The position numbers were made by a program, and so were the translations under genes. Shown here piece after piece: positions 20,629 to 32,867 of a DNA stretch of 64,000 bases. Within the stretch, counting starts at the first letter, position 1, and every line of letters begins with the position of its first letter. A model generated the notes under the pieces. That model was not told the DNA's origin and did no database searches. It was given only the letters and a program-made list of their open reading frames with translations. Origin of the DNA: Incurvaria masculella (taxonomy: Eukaryota; Arthropoda; Insecta; Lepidoptera; Incurvariidae); NCBI GenBank assembly GCA_946894095.1, contig OX335659.1:565501-629500 (forward strand). The letters are read 5' to 3'.

Positions 20629-21324
20629 TTGCTAGGTTGATTATTTAAAATGGTTTTTATTTATTTGCCTACTACCTAGTATTTAACTTACGAATTGTTT
20701 GCCGAAGTTACGGCAATGACTGCTGTTATATCCTATTCAACGTTCGTGGTCATACCTCTTCTCAGAGAAGCGAAAAAAGCAACATTCAGACGGCATGTGC
20801 GAAGAATCGTCTACTCATAATAAAAATCATAACTTTATTTATGTCCCCTTTGCGCAATAAAGTGCAGAGTTTCTGCCGGCGCGAAGGACGAGGGATCCTC
20901 TGGTATCATCTGCATAAACATCATCCGTGGCACTTTGACGCGGATTGGTCCAACTTTCCGGGAACAATTCAGAGTTATGGTCCTGCGATATTGCGTCGGA
21001 CAAGCGCTACTTTGGGCGCCAGTCTGCAATATTATCGCAACTTGGCTGGGAAAGAGTTTACCGCGAGAATGTATATATTCGCTTAACTTAACGGAGTTCT
21101 GAACCTGTCCGAAGCATACAAAGTTAGAGCATCCAGTTTATACAGTAATGTGACGCTTTTTTTATGGGACTCCTTTGTTTTTTCCATATTGTTTTAATAA
21201 GCTTTTTTTTCATGACGTATTCAAATTTGTGTTATTAAGATACGTATTACTCTTTGTTATTAGGCTAAATTTTGAATAATAAACAAAGAACTCCGTAAAA
21301 GTAAAACATAAGTAATATCAATCG
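20629..21324. other. unannotated, no gene recognised
   Basis: A GC-richer segment at 20860-21020 is open on both strands for 64-81 codons, but no domain was recognised. Confidence 0.35.
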
Positions 21325-21597
21325 TTTTTAGGGTTCCGTACCCAAAGGGCGAAAGCGGAACCCTATTACTAAGCCTCCGCTGTCCGTCCGTCTGTCTGTC
21401 TGTATCTCATCAACCGTAATAGTTAGGCAAATGTTTTTTCCACAGAGTGTGTATTATATATGCCGCTATTACAACAAATAAGTAAAATAAAAAAAATATT
21501 AAAATTAAAGGGCTTGCGAAAAACGTTACTTTTTTGTGTTAAATCTTGTATGATGGTTCGGAACCCTTCGTATGCGAGTCTTGGTCTTGGCCGGGTA
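21325..21597 (-). repeat. G1 repeat, near full length
   Basis: Reversed, it starts CCGGCCAAGACCAAGACTCG (diverged head) and ends with the tail CGGAACCCTAAAAA. The microsatellite is a short GACAGACAGACGGACGGACA tract. Confidence 0.85.
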
Positions 21598-22210
21598 TAA
21601 GTTTCCTCAGGAATTACAGTAGGATTTTTTTTGCAAATGGAGTGTTGTTGGTAATTGTATGCATGTACTTACGTTGTTTTCTCGCTTGGAGAAAAAAAAT
21701 ATTGCATAAAAATTCGTGCGGTATTTTTAAAAAAGCATCGACAATGGAATTTTCGGAAATATGTGGACCCCTGAAATATAACAAATGAAAACCAACGTTG
21801 AAGAGTTCACGGCTTTCATTGATCTGGAGAAATTCATCCTCTTACGGAATCTCGAATTTCCTGCCCTTGTTAAAACTTCTTCCGTGAAAACTTTGTTTTC
21901 CGCTTGAATTCTGCACTTCATTTAGTATCCGACGGACTCTAAAGGAAACCGTAAAATGGTGTAGAAAGCCTTCACCAGTATTTAATTAGGTCGAACCTTT
22001 GTATTGTATTGCTTCTCGTATTGAATATTCATCGGCGTAGTTCCAAAACGCTAAGAATTATTTATGTGTCCCAATTTCTCAAGTTTATGACCTCATTATG
22101 AGTTGTTCTTCAAATCACGTAGCACTTCAATGCTTTCAGAGGTTACTACATGAAGTCGCTCATAAAGGTTCGAGTTACCCCGCCGGATTGTTCCGTCAGG
22201 CGTGTTGGGC
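21598..22210. other. unannotated, no gene recognised
   Basis: AT-rich left flank of the mariner element. No family or domain was identified. Confidence 0.35.
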
Positions 22211-23503
22211 GGACATACGCAGGCGGTCCGATAAGTACTTAGCCTCACCGCCCGATGGGGCCAATATCGCAAGAGAAATTTACTATCGTGTAGTACATTC
22301 TTGTAGACGGCTACTGTCAAAATTTCAGCCCAATCGGACTCGTATTTTTGTTTTCACCGCCTGTGGAAGCGGGCGTGTGCGCCTGGAAAGGAAAATGGAA
22401 AAAGAACAATATCGGTCGGTGATAAGATTATTTTTTATTTGAAAGGGAAATTACGCAACGAAATCAAAGAACGCTTAGATGCTGTGTACGGTGACTCTTC
22501 TCCTTCGATGGCGACCGTCAAAAATTGGTTTAACGAATTTCAGCGTGGTCGCACGTCGGTTTTAGATGAGCCATGCCCAGGTGCCTCGAAAACGGCTACT
22601 ACGGAGGATAACGTGACAAAAATCCATGACCTCGTATTGGCAGATCGCCGATTGAAGATACGCGAGAAAGTTGAGACAGTAAGCATCTCAAAAGACCGCG
22701 TGGGTCATGTCCTGCATGAAATTTTGGGCATGAGAAAGCTGTCGGCGCGATGGTTGCCGCGTTTGCTCACTCCAAACAACAAGTGCAACCGTGAGATCAC
22801 TTCAGAGCAGTGTTTGACGCTATTTAAGCGCAATCCAAAAGAGTTTCTGCGTCGTTTCGTGACTGTCGACGAAACATGGATCCACTGGTACACGCCAGAG
22901 ACCAAGGAACAGTCGAAACAGGGGACTTCACCCGGCGAACGTGCTCCGAAGAAGGCGAAGACTGTCCTATCGGCCGGAAAGGTGATGGCCACCGTTTTCT
23001 GGGATTCACAAGGAGTGATCTACATCGATTATCTAGAGAAGGGTAAAGCGATCACAGGGCTGTACTATGCCGAATTATTGGGCCGACTCGACGCCGAATT
23101 GCAGAAAACAGGGCCCCATTTGGCGAAGAAAAAAGTGCTTTTCCACCATGACAACGCACCGGGTCACGCCTCCGCCCTCGCCACGGCCATATTTTTGGAA
23201 TTGGGCTACGAACTGCTGCCCCATCCACCGTATTCCCCAGATTTGGCCCCGTGCAACTTCTATTTATTTCCAAACTAGAAAAAGTCACTCGCCGGGCAGA
23301 AATTTGAGTCAAATGAGGAGGTCATCGCCGCCACGGAGGCCTACATTGCAGACCTCGAGAAAACGTATTTTTCAGACGGGTTAAAAAAGTTGGAGCATCG
23401 CTGGGTCAAGTGTATCAAGCTAAAAGGAGACTACGTTGAGAAATAAATCGCCACTTTTCCAAAATTTTTCTTTTTTCTTACTCGTAGTACTTACTCGTAT
23501 GCA
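22211..23503 (+). mobile_element. mariner element (irritans-like), degenerate
   Basis: The transposase relic is flanked by short imperfect inverted ends: TCCGATAAGTACTTAGCC near 22227 and, reversed, ACGAGTAAGTACTACGAG near 23500. A candidate TA lies on each side, but the exact ends are uncertain. The leader CTGTCAAAATTTCAGCCC is typical of this group from memory. Confidence 0.75.
22395..23446 (+). pseudogene. mariner transposase, broken
   Basis: The likely start is ATG at 22395 (MEKEQYRSVIRLFF). After 15 codons the frame is lost in a T-rich run near 22430-22440 by a net one-base deletion, and reading continues in the frame from 22439. Counting from 22439: HTH-type N-terminus; VTVDETWIHWY with first catalytic Asp at codon 144; HHDNAPGHAS with second Asp at 238; YSPDLAPCNFYLF, where the third acidic residue of the D,D34D triad should be. 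There codon 273 is AAC (Asn) instead of Asp, with the usual 34-residue spacing. TAG at 23276-23278 interrupts FPN/KKSLAGQKF. The normal end is at 23444-23446 (GDYVEK). Family proteins are about 345 residues, so the length is otherwise complete. Three independent defects make it inactive. Confidence 0.92.
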
Positions 23504-23949
23504 ATGGTGAGTGGCTGCTTCCTTTGTCCGGCAAAACTATGACTCTTACGACATGCCTTTCACTCACTCACTTTAAGAAGGGCCACTGATTTGGGTTTCC
23601 CATATGAACGCAGTTTACTAATCATCGAACTGAAAATCTCTCTGCGAGTGATCATCGGAGTCAGGCGGTACGCAAGTATAGCAATGAGATGGCACCACCT
23701 GGAAATGCCCTCGGTGGAGCAGGTCGTCGCGGTGGAGTGATGCCTCTACCCGGATCTGCAACAATAAGGTGCCCAGCTCACAGCTATCTAATAACGGCAT
23801 GGAAGAACTCTGTTTCTGCCGGAAAACAGACTTACGAGTACCCTACACAGGCCTGCACTATCTAGCGCCACTAGTTGCAGAACAACCTCACAACTACTAT
23901 GTACTTATCTTTTAAAAAGCACTCTCCCATTTTTTGTAAATATTTTGAA
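23504..23949. other. unannotated, no gene recognised
   Basis: No repeat copy was identified. A GC-richer part at 23640-23770 is open on the minus strand for 60 codons without a known domain. Confidence 0.35.
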
Positions 23950-24085
23950 CTAGCTGAGGTACCCGGCTCCGCCCGGGTCAATGCAGTTTTGGATTGATGC
24001 CAATTCATAAAAATTGGTTCAGCAGTTAAGGCATGAAATGCAATAGCCAACGCCATGTAGTTGTAGATAGGGCAAGCATTGTGTT
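23950..24085 (-). mobile_element. Helitron-type 3' end (fragment)
   Basis: Reversed, the edge reads TTGACCCGGGCGGAGCCGGG, TACCTCAG, CTAG followed by T. This is a short GC hairpin followed by CTAG, the layout of a Helitron 3' terminus. The same ending occurs at 37550. The 5' limit was not found. Confidence 0.55.
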
Positions 24086-24189
24086 GTGATACCGCGGTCA
24101 TTGACCATATATAATATTTTTTATAACATATTTTGTTTACAAAAGAACCCTAATAAAATATTTGTCAAACAAAGCGACACGGATTATGG

Positions 24190-24660
24190 AACACATTGGA
24201 TCAGTAAAGACGGACTCCGCGAAATCGGATTTGAGTGAGCATTGCGAATAGGGACCAAATGACTGGATAAGTTTCCATCAGATTGGTATAATGAGCCGAA
24301 AAATGAACTATACCAAGAATAGTTCGTGAAGACATCGAGATTAAGAAGCACAGCAACTGCAATCGAAAAGACACTTTAAAGCTCTCTGCAATGTTGAACG
24401 CCATACTTCAGCCACTCAGGAAGGTCAAGGAAGACGATAATATCGGCGACGATATTGTCAGCTCATACTGCCTGTCGTCTGAAGTAAGGAACGCAGAAAC
24501 TACCCGCACTCACAGCTCTCCGACAGCGGCGAGCCTAGTTGTCAGTCGGCTGCAGCGTATGGACATAGCGGCTGCCACCTTAGAACGATTAGCTCGAAAC
24601 GTCGCAGAATGTCTCATCCCGCCGCGTGAAAAGTCGTTAAGTATACAAACAAGCATTGTG
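24190..24660 (+). pseudogene. old Penelope-like element, C-terminal relic
   Basis: The translation shows KTDSAKSDLSEHCE, a stop, GPNDWISFHQIGI, then PRIVREDIEIKKHSNCNRKD. It lines up with the C-terminal part of the PLE protein at 15185-16858 (ITKSALCEHAESGPGHWLRF and RIIRESIEISKHKNFNREDS). At least one stop and one frame change are present. Downstream, CGAAACGTCGCAGAATGTCT matches the terminal-repeat scrap at 54181 and corresponds to the GAAACGTCG box of the young PLE. The RT and most of the nuclease are missing. Confidence 0.8.
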
Positions 24661-24710
24661 TTGATTCGAACATAATCAAGACCTGCGGTATTGGTCGGCT
24701 GACGTAATTG

Positions 24711-24775
24711 TCTTTATAACTCAGCGGTAGATAAGTGGATATGTAATCTAAAAGTTCTAATCCTGCTTCAGGTGA
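24711..24775 (+). repeat. degenerate tRNA-like sequence
   Basis: ATAACTCAGCGGTAGATAAG resembles a tRNA D-arm/A box, and AGTTCTAATCCTGCTTC resembles a T-arm/B box at the right spacing. The stems are imperfect, so it is a pseudogene or SINE-head relic. Confidence 0.4.
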
Positions 24776-25624
24776 ATATCCAGATCAAACATTTGTCTAA
24801 TTAGTTTAAGAAATCTGGATACAATTCTCTATAGTAGATGTTGTATAACCTCAAATTAATAGGTCGGATTAGGCGAGGTAGCTGTTACCAGGTCCCTGCG
24901 TTTATCACTGCTTGTCGCTCCTCGAGGCGCTGAAGGAGGGACACGCAATGAAACCAAATAGCCCTCCGCGAGCACATATAAATTATGGCAGTAAATAAGA
25001 CAGCTTTTTATCATGCCGCCCAAACGTTCGCCAATATAGGAACCTTCGATAAATCAGGTCTTTCATTATAATGGGGCATGAATGGAGGGTAGAATTTATT
25101 TTGCGGATGGTGGGGACATATACGACGGTGATCTGACGCTGGGATAGTAACGTCCTTCGAAGGATGCGGAGGCAGGAAGTCTGAAGGAGATTTGAACGGA
25201 AATGGCGAAGTGCAGATCGAGTGATGCGTCGCTTATTACATTTGAAAATTCCGCGAAAAACGATTCGTTTTAAGTAATTGTACATTTTTTCAAAAATGTT
25301 GCGTGGGATTAAGGCTTAATTAAATTGAAAGTTATTTGAAGGTCTGTTATATACTTTAGAACACGAATCGTCAATAAATGCCATTTATGATTTTCATATT
25401 TTTTTAAAATACATCATGTCTGTCTGTCCATTGAGAATAACCCACACGATATTTATTCTGTGTAATAAAATAATGTTTTGTTACGTTGATTACTCTCATC
25501 AATTGAAAATTACCATCACGGTTTATTTATTATATTATTTATCTATTACTTATGTTAAAATATTCGGTTCGTTAATTACATTTAAGTGTTCAAGGTAAAT
25601 TCGGCGAAGGAATAAGATTAGGTA
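24776..25624. other. unannotated, no gene recognised
   Basis: AT-rich, with no family or domain identified. A 100-codon minus frame at 24983-25285 looks like chance. Confidence 0.35.
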
Positions 25625-25862
25625 AAATTATTTACTACTATCCGGGGTCGTCGCCACTCGCGCCAATTTTATTTTCAATATTCACCTGAGCGGAGCTTCT
25701 AAACTTCCACACATTCACCCGAGCAGAACGTCCAAACTTCACGGGATCATTCGCTGCTTAATCTGAAGATTGCTTGCAGATTTCATTAAAACCAGTCCAG
25801 CCGTTTACGAGTCCATACAAAACATATCTAAACACATAGCTTTTTATATTTTCTAGCTAGAT
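25625..25862. repeat. possible Helitron-like fragment
   Basis: Two neighbouring phrases, CACCTGAGCGGAGCTTCTAA and CACCCGAGCAGAACGTCCAA, are partial duplicates of each other. The block ends near CTAGCTAG at 25854. It resembles dispersed moth repeats by memory only. Confidence 0.3.
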
Positions 25863-26429
25863 TATTCGATTTCACCATAAGACTTCCTTAGGTGCACGAT
25901 GAGTGAATTTTAGGATCCATAGGCACCACCAGCCGCCTCTAATTGATGATTGAATTTAAAACTGAATGCCAAGCATGACTTCAGGGGAATAAATACCTAA
26001 ATATGAATGCTTTTCTGAAGTCGATTACAGTAAAGCCTTTGGATGTTAAACATTGAAAAAAAAAAAACAAATTGAGCTTTTAGAACGTACGTTTGCGAAG
26101 GTACACATCCCCATTTTGTCCAAAACACTTGTTAACCATCTAAATAAAAAATATTTCTAAAAGGACCTTTTTTATATTTCAAAGCCATTTTTTCTGTTAT
26201 ATTTCTATTTAGAAGAATGAAATAAAAATATTCTTATACCTTTCAACAATAACGAGGTCCACATCCCTCTTGCTGTTAAAAAATCTTATTTTTTATTTTT
26301 TGTGACAAAATCTGACTAGTCGTACTAGTCGTAAGACGGAGCGCGCGAAACGTGCGTACCCTCCCGCTGACATGATGGCACTGGCTAGATTCCGTCTCGC
26401 GTATTCTTGACTTTACGCTATGGTATATA
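25863..26429. other. unannotated, no gene recognised
   Basis: AT-rich with an A-run at about 26056. Nothing was identified. Confidence 0.35.
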
Positions 26430-26565
26430 GGCGCATTAAAAGAGATATGTTGAGATGGTTTTGACATGTTAAGCGAATGAGTGACCAAAGTACGACGAAA
26501 CATCTTTGCAGAGTAGAAGTGAGTGTGACAGAGCAGCCCAGAAGAATGTACAGGTACACAGCATC
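26430..26565 (+). pseudogene. LINE C-terminal relic
   Basis: The frame reads RIKRDMLRWF, stop, HVKRMSDQSTTKHLCRVEVS, then RRMYRYT. RDMLRWFGHVxRM is a common C-terminal phrase of insect non-LTR retrotransposon ORF2 proteins. The expected glycine codon has become TGA. Only about 45 codons remain. Confidence 0.55.
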
Positions 26566-27575
26566 CGTAATCATAGAGCATGTATGAAAATGTATCTCTG
26601 TGGAGAGCAAACGAAAAAAGTGTGCTGCTCGTATCATATATGGCGCTCTGTTACCTCTGCTTTCCCCTCCAGTAAAGTTTGATGTGTATGTAAGTGTTAT
26701 TTACATACACGCGGTAGACAACAACGATAAAGTCGCTGCCGTTATACGATGTCTTTCGGTTGCCACTCAGGTCCTTCCTTGCTCGATTGTAGACAAGGAT
26801 GATCTCCCTTCGGACTTGCCGTTATTCCTAGTCGTTGGGCGCCTCTGATATTCAATTATCTAACTCAATTATGACAGGCGCGGCCACTGAATCGGATACT
26901 AAGCCATGTTTGCTAGTTTTGGCACGTTTTGTGACATGAACCCTAGCGAGGTCGTTTACGTAGCTAGAATACAATAAATAAGGAAGTAACATAACAGGAT
27001 AGGCTGATACGATTCAAGTCTTCAACGTCAGTTGGTGCCTACTTTGGTATTTTGCATAATTGCCTTTATAACAAAGCTTTGAGAGCCGACTGCATTCAGT
27101 TGGCTTGACTGTCTGGCGTGAGTAAATTCGATAATCACATTAGTCAATTTTATATTGGTGCCCTAGCTATAAATTAATTACATAACTATAAGTCTCTGGT
27201 ATGAGTACTTTTATTTCTGAAAATAAGCAAACATGGATAGGTAATAATTAAGAAAAGTTTAAACAAATAATAAGAGCATCAAACATTCACCGTCCCAGGT
27301 TTCAAATGCAGTCAGACAATCAATGTATTACATGTTTTTGAAATGTTAAAAATAAGCTGAAATATGTTATAAAAATAATGTTTATATAAAAAAAATCTAT
27401 AAAATGAGGTTTATTTTAGTTTGAAAGCAAGCTAGCCACCTCTCTGGTGGAAGGGAAGACTTTATCATATGATCCGCGGAAACTGTTTTATAAATAAGAC
27501 TAGTTAGGGCAAAACAGATTTAGGTTAGCTAAACAGTTCTCAGAACTGCAATAATTGCTTTAAATATCCTAGATT
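26566..27575. other. unannotated, no gene recognised
   Basis: The first part (26590-26690) can be read as ESKRKKCAARIIYG, vaguely like LINE thumb-region sequence, but this is too weak to call. The rest is AT-rich. Confidence 0.3.
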
Positions 27576-28734
27576 CAATTTCATTTCATTTCATTTCATT
27601 TCATTTATTTATTCAACTTCTGGTAGTAAAACTACACTAAGTCATGTCACAATTTGATTGATCCGCGGATCCGATCAACCAGTGAAGAAGAACCCGCAAA
27701 GAAACTTCACTGGTCTATAAATAATGTTTTTTTTTTTGGTCTTTTTTTTTTCGTCCACATAAATGATATAACACAATTATGATTTCATACCTAAATGCTA
27801 CTGCCAAACGGTCTGGAGCAAAGAACTAAGGACTACGAGGAAACAACAACCCACTATGTGAAAAGTCTTAATTAATAAATAAATTACTTAACTTAATAAC
27901 CTAATCATAATACATATTGAGTATTTATTTCGGGTGTAAACGCCTTCGTCAACTTAACAGCTATGTCGGGTGTACAGAGCCCTCGTCAATTTTGATACAG
28001 ATAAAGTGTATCAAGTCAATATAATATAATATATACAAAATACTACCATTGTAGTGTCAATGTCAAAATAAAATTAATATAAATTGTACAATTACGTTCT
28101 TGTCCTAGAATATTAAATCACTAAAGAGGGTTTTATCATAGAGAGCCTCGTTCAAATTGTAATACTCTTTATTAAGTAGCACTAATTTTATCTTATTTTT
28201 AAATTTATTAAGAGGAAAATTTCTAATTTGTACAGGTAATTTGTTGTAAGATCTAACACTATTGTGAATAAAGCTTTTTGAAGTTTTAGCTCGTCTGTGT
28301 TTGGTACATTGTATATTAAACTTATTTCTAGTATCATGGTCATGTACATCAGAGTTAAGGGTAGACATTTCTATTGTTTTTTTTGCATATATGATATTTT
28401 GGTAAATATACTTATTTGCGAGTGTCATAATCCCAAGTTCCTTAAAAACATTTCTACACGAGTCCCTGATGGTCACATATTTATAAATATACATATATGG
28501 AGACATATTTATAGACACATTCCCTTTTATCATATTGACGTAGATCATGGAGTGAAAATGACTTAGGGAATCATCTTTCCAGTGAAACGACATTTGACTG
28601 TACAATATCTCGCCTAGACCTAAACATATTATATCTAGGCTAGACCCTAACAAATTATTACCCAGTGCGAGTTTCTCCAATAGCCCGTTAAATGATTGTG
28701 TCTGCTGCCAGAAGGTGCGGTCTGCTCTCCTCAC
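27576..28734 (-). pseudogene. L1 non-LTR retrotransposon: ORF2 C-terminus and 3' end
   Basis: The minus-strand frame of 209 codons ends at TAA 28105. Its last 135 or so residues read SCRNVFKELGIMTLANKYIY, then HDTRNKFNIQCTKHRRAKTS and SYNKLPVQIRNFPLNKFKNK. This is the C-terminal region that follows the RT in many insect LINEs. Residues before about 75 are not recognised and may be flanking sequence. No catalytic RT motif remains. The 3' UTR carries GATCCGCGGATCCGATCAA and ends in (TGAAA)n at 27606-27579. The copy is 5'-truncated. The clade (CR1/jockey-like) is not resolved. Confidence 0.8.
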
Positions 28735-29647
28735 ATGAGCAGACGTCGTCGGATTGTTCGGCCGAGCTTACTACCGGCGCGCCATAGACTTTGAAATTAA
28801 TGTGATAGCATACTTTATTTCTTTAAGAACAAATTATTAGAAGGGAGGATGGTATCAGAGGTAGTATGAGCATCGTTTTCGACCCAATCATAGGTTTTGA
28901 TTACGTGGATCGAATGCAAGATACATAGATATATTATTTTGGGTGAATATATAATTATACCTTAATCACATATTTTATAGTCTTCCTTACTTTTTATCTG
29001 TGTTCTGCATAATATTTCTGTAAATCTTTCATACTTGGTTGCCCTAAATGATGTGTATCGATATGATAGTAGGTGCTCAGTACTAGATTCACTTTCAGAT
29101 TTATTTATTAGGTAAAAACAAATAATTTCTTTGTAATATATTGTAAATATTTTACTTCAAAACCAACGAATCTTATTAAGGAGCAAAGAAGTTACTATTC
29201 ATAAGTTGTGAAAAAATCCTACTGTTTACAAAGACAAAAAATGGCTTAGTTTAAGTTGCACCCAGTAGCCAACTCAGAGTTCCAAATATCCCATCAAAAA
29301 CATATGATGTATAAATTGAACCTAGCCCTGCAATGTTTTAGCCATGAAAACGGAGATTTTTACAGTCATATCTTCAACGTTCTAGTATATCTAACTTATA
29401 GATCTTAACATAATTAATTGAAGAAGACGAGAAGAACTATTCGGACCAATGGAGGCTGGAATGACAGCTTGTCCGTTTTCAAGTTATCTACATTCTCTGA
29501 CTTTCAAACATAAATGCCTCGATGACGATGAAACGTAATAACAAAAAGAAAAGGTTTATTAATTAATTAATTTCCTTTTGAAATACCTATTCAAAGATAC
29601 TCAAACGAAAGGTAAGGACCAAAATTCCTGTGTGGGCAGGTATCATG
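28735..29647. other. unannotated, no gene recognised
   Basis: AT-rich. GGCGCGCC with CCGGCG near 28770 is the only GC feature. No family was found. Confidence 0.35.
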
Positions 29648-29915
29648 AAAAAACCGGCCAAGTGCGAGTCGGACTCGCACACGGAGGGTTCCGTATCATC
29701 GTACAAGATTTAACACAAAAAATTAGGTTATCATTTTTTAATGTAACCTATGTGTTGTTATAGCGGCAAAATAAATGCACATTCTGTCAAATTTTCATCT
29801 GCCTACTTATTACGGTTCATGAGATACAGCCCTGTGACAGAAGGACATACGGATGGACAGCGGAGGCTTAGTAATAGGGTTCCGTTGGAACCCTCTGAGT
29901 ACGGAACCCTAAAAA
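29648..29915 (+). repeat. G1 repeat, full length with minimal microsatellite
   Basis: The head AAAACCGGCCAAGTGCGAGT and the tail ACGGAACCCTAAAAA are present. The tract is just GACAGAAGGACATACGGATG. Confidence 0.88.
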
Positions 29916-30115
29916 TGTATGACCACTTATTGCATTAATTATGCTCATACAATACAAAAAAATACCAAAAACGGTTGAAAATTCAGTAGTTAAGCTGTTA
30001 TGACATGCCGATAGACGTACGGCCCTTGCGATATTATCATAGGAATGTGATAGGTATGTATATATAATGAACGACCGTGAAGCAAGGGAACCATTAATTA
30101 AAGAAAGAGCCCTGC

Positions 30116-30426
30116 AAAAAAACCGACCAAGTGCGAGTCGGACTCGCACGCGAAGGGTTCCATACCATCGTAAAAAATAAAACAAAAAATCACGTTTTTT
30201 GTATGGGAGCCCCCTTTAATTAAAATTATTTTTTAATCTTACCTATTTGTTGTTATAGCGGCAAAATAAATACACACTCTGTGAAAATTTCAGCTGTCTA
30301 CCTGTTACGGTTACTGAGATACAGCCCTGTGACAGACGGACAGACGGACGGACGGAGGGACGGACGGACAGCGGAGGCTTAGTAATAGGGTTCCGTTTTC
30401 ACCCTTTGGGTACGGAACCCTAAAAA
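30116..30426 (+). repeat. G1 repeat, full length with expanded tract
   Basis: Same orientation as the copy 200 bp upstream. The GACAGACGGACAGACGGACG-type tract spans about 30331-30371. The tail GGGTACGGAACCCTAAAAA is perfect. Confidence 0.9.
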
Positions 30427-31029
30427 CAAACGTACATGATTTGTACGAAAAAGTATATTTACTTGATATTATCATAGTTTCTCAGGAAGCCTTAATTAGT
30501 AGGAAAACATTTAGGCACACCTTTATTATTGCATACTCTGCCAGAATCGTTCTTCCAACGTGCATTGCTATGGTTGGTGAGTAAAACATAACCCAATGGT
30601 GAGAGTGAAGATTTACTGGGCCGTCTGCCAGCGCTATTGCCCCCACATCCGCTGACGGATCCTGCCATCAATTTATAGAAAATACCTTCGGAATATATGT
30701 GTTCAAGACCACCTACCTTATCGGAACAACGCGATAGATTACATTTTCAACAGCGAGCTAGTGCTTCTTAGTGAGGAAAGAAAATGTTAAAAATAATTTC
30801 GAAATGCCTACTCGTATATTTTATATCGTATATGTCTGCAAACCCACTGCAAGAAAAATATTTTCGTTAAAAAAAAGACGGTGAGACAGACGAATTCACA
30901 GGTTTAGTATTACACCTGTCATACAAATAGTTACATTATTTATATTGTAATGAATTACTGTCAATAAAATTATTTTCATTTAGGTTGATTGATTTGGTTC
31001 AATATGATAAAATGTATTATAACCACAGA
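30427..31029. other. unannotated, no gene recognised
   Basis: GTACGAAAAAGTATATTTAC at about 30445 recurs at 37870 and 58220, where it is the far end of S2, so an S2 scrap may sit here. The remainder was not identified. Confidence 0.4.
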
Positions 31030-31380
31030 CATGGTATGAGCGTGCTGTGCTTACACAAGACGAGCACAGTGTAGGAGTGAAAGGTTAACTCAAGCACAAC
31101 TGCCGCGAGTTGGATAGAGATGGAAAATACCTACCCGATGAGTCAACTTTTCGAATCGCTATAACTACGCAGTGGAATGGCTCATTTAATTTCTATTGTT
31201 TCTCTCGCAATTTATTCTATTGTTTCTCTCAAAGAAAGTGTGCGTTGAAGGTATGTTAACTTATGTATTGTAGATTGTTTCACCTCACAAAGTTCAATAA
31301 CGCAATAACTCGAACAAATATATTTTTTTCTGATAAATAACAGGTCACTCTCTGATTACTGGTCGATTATATTTCTTATC
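31030..31380 (+). repeat. Ry dispersed repeat, copy 1
   Basis: Shares in order with 59035-59315: GTGCTTACA(C)AAGACGA, GAGAAATC-like GTTAACTCAAG, ATACCTACCC, CAACTTTTCGAAT(C/A)GCTAT, AAAGAAAGT, ACAAATA ... TTTTTTCTG(A/G)TAAATAA. Both copies lie in the same orientation. No reading frame is shared. Confidence 0.65.
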
Positions 31381-32867
31381 CTTTACGAATGTATATCGAA
31401 GTACATAAAAAGTAAAAAAAGAAAATGCAGTACATTTTGAATGAAAACTTTTTGGTCTCAACCGTCAGTTGATTCGGTGTGCCATTGCATTCTAAAGCTG
31501 AGATACCTAGATAGTCGCAACTTGAACTAACACTAACCGAAAGTAATACTTAAAAATGATATTTCGTCGATTCAAAATACTGCTTTACGGCAATTTTCAT
31601 TTCAGTTATGAGTGTTTATCAAGTCCAGGATTGACGATCTGCGAAAACTGGCAAAATTTAGTCTAAGTACATAGTGCGAACGTTTCCTATTTCAGACTGC
31701 ATTTTTACATTATTTCCAGAGTACTTTAAATTAAACACAATATTTTCCATAATAAAATACCTAAAAACTACACGAGTACTTACAGCCCTCGCCTGAACTG
31801 GTTATTACCAGTAGCACTAAAACAACATTAAAATATCGCTATTCCATTACGGCGGCTAATTGAAACGAAACAGACGAGAAGCGATATCGTCCTCAAAGCC
31901 CAAGGAATGTGCTCGGCTTGTGTGGAGCCGGCGCGGCGGCGGCGGCGGCGGGAGATCGTTCTCCGATGTATTGCAATAAAACGGTTGGCAGCACACGAAA
32001 CTGTAGCGGAAGTATCGTTTCCTTGCAGCGGCGAACACTCTCTCCAAATAATTAATCGTGTAGGCCGGCACTCCGAGACACCATCCGTATGAAAGGACAT
32101 TGCCGAAATGAAATTCGCATTAAAGCGTACATTGACTAATACCGAGATCAATAGGCAAACATGTGATTGAAAATTAAAATTAAAAATAATATTTTCCAAT
32201 TACTAATTAATGAAAGTCCCAGCGGACAAGGATTATTATTTTCAAAAAAGTCCATAACATGTTGTTCTCAGTGTTGTCAGATGTTGCGTATTTTCGCTGT
32301 AATAGGTAACGACATTATAATCCTATCTTGCGATTTCAACTAAATGGTTAATGTCACAGTCGTTAATTTGCAATACAAATCTAAACCAAATACACTCCGT
32401 ATATAGCAAAAGGAATTATGTTACTAATACAATATTTTATCATTATACTTCCGGTTTAGTTTTGGTCTATTTTCTATACCAATATCTAGCAACTCCGACC
32501 GCGACATGGCGTCATCATGACAGATTGTATGTATGTGTCAAGATCAAGATCAGAAAATACGTGGTCTTCTCTGGCCCATAGTAAAATCGGCAATGTCCTT
32601 TCAACGTACTGAGGCGGAAACATGGAGGTGAGGAAATTACTTCACCGCTATGGGCGGAAAGGTATTAGATTTTATTTTTACAGGTGTATTCAGAGTGGGG
32701 AAATAACTTAAATCCGCCGGACTAAACTGGTATTTGCATGGTTAGCCCGGTGCTAATATCGTACTTAGTTTTGACAGATGTTCTCTGAATAATACTGTTA
32801 GCGTTCTGGGGTGATACTTTAAGATCTAGGCTGTAGAATTTAGATCTATGTGTGTATTTCATACACA
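31381..32867. other. unannotated, with a CGG-triplet patch
   Basis: GCGGCGGCGGCGGCGG at 31934-31949 lies in a 200-bp GC-richer patch (31855-32060), open on the minus strand for up to 123 codons. Arginine-rich translation from CGG repeats is not evidence of a gene. Confidence 0.35.

Noticed and set aside
22705..23384. Several 60-105 codon frames on both strands
   Set aside because: Out-of-frame shadows of the mariner transposase.
31828..32199. 123-codon minus frame over a CGG patch
   Set aside because: Arginine run from triplet repeat; overlapping frames open in other registers; no domain.
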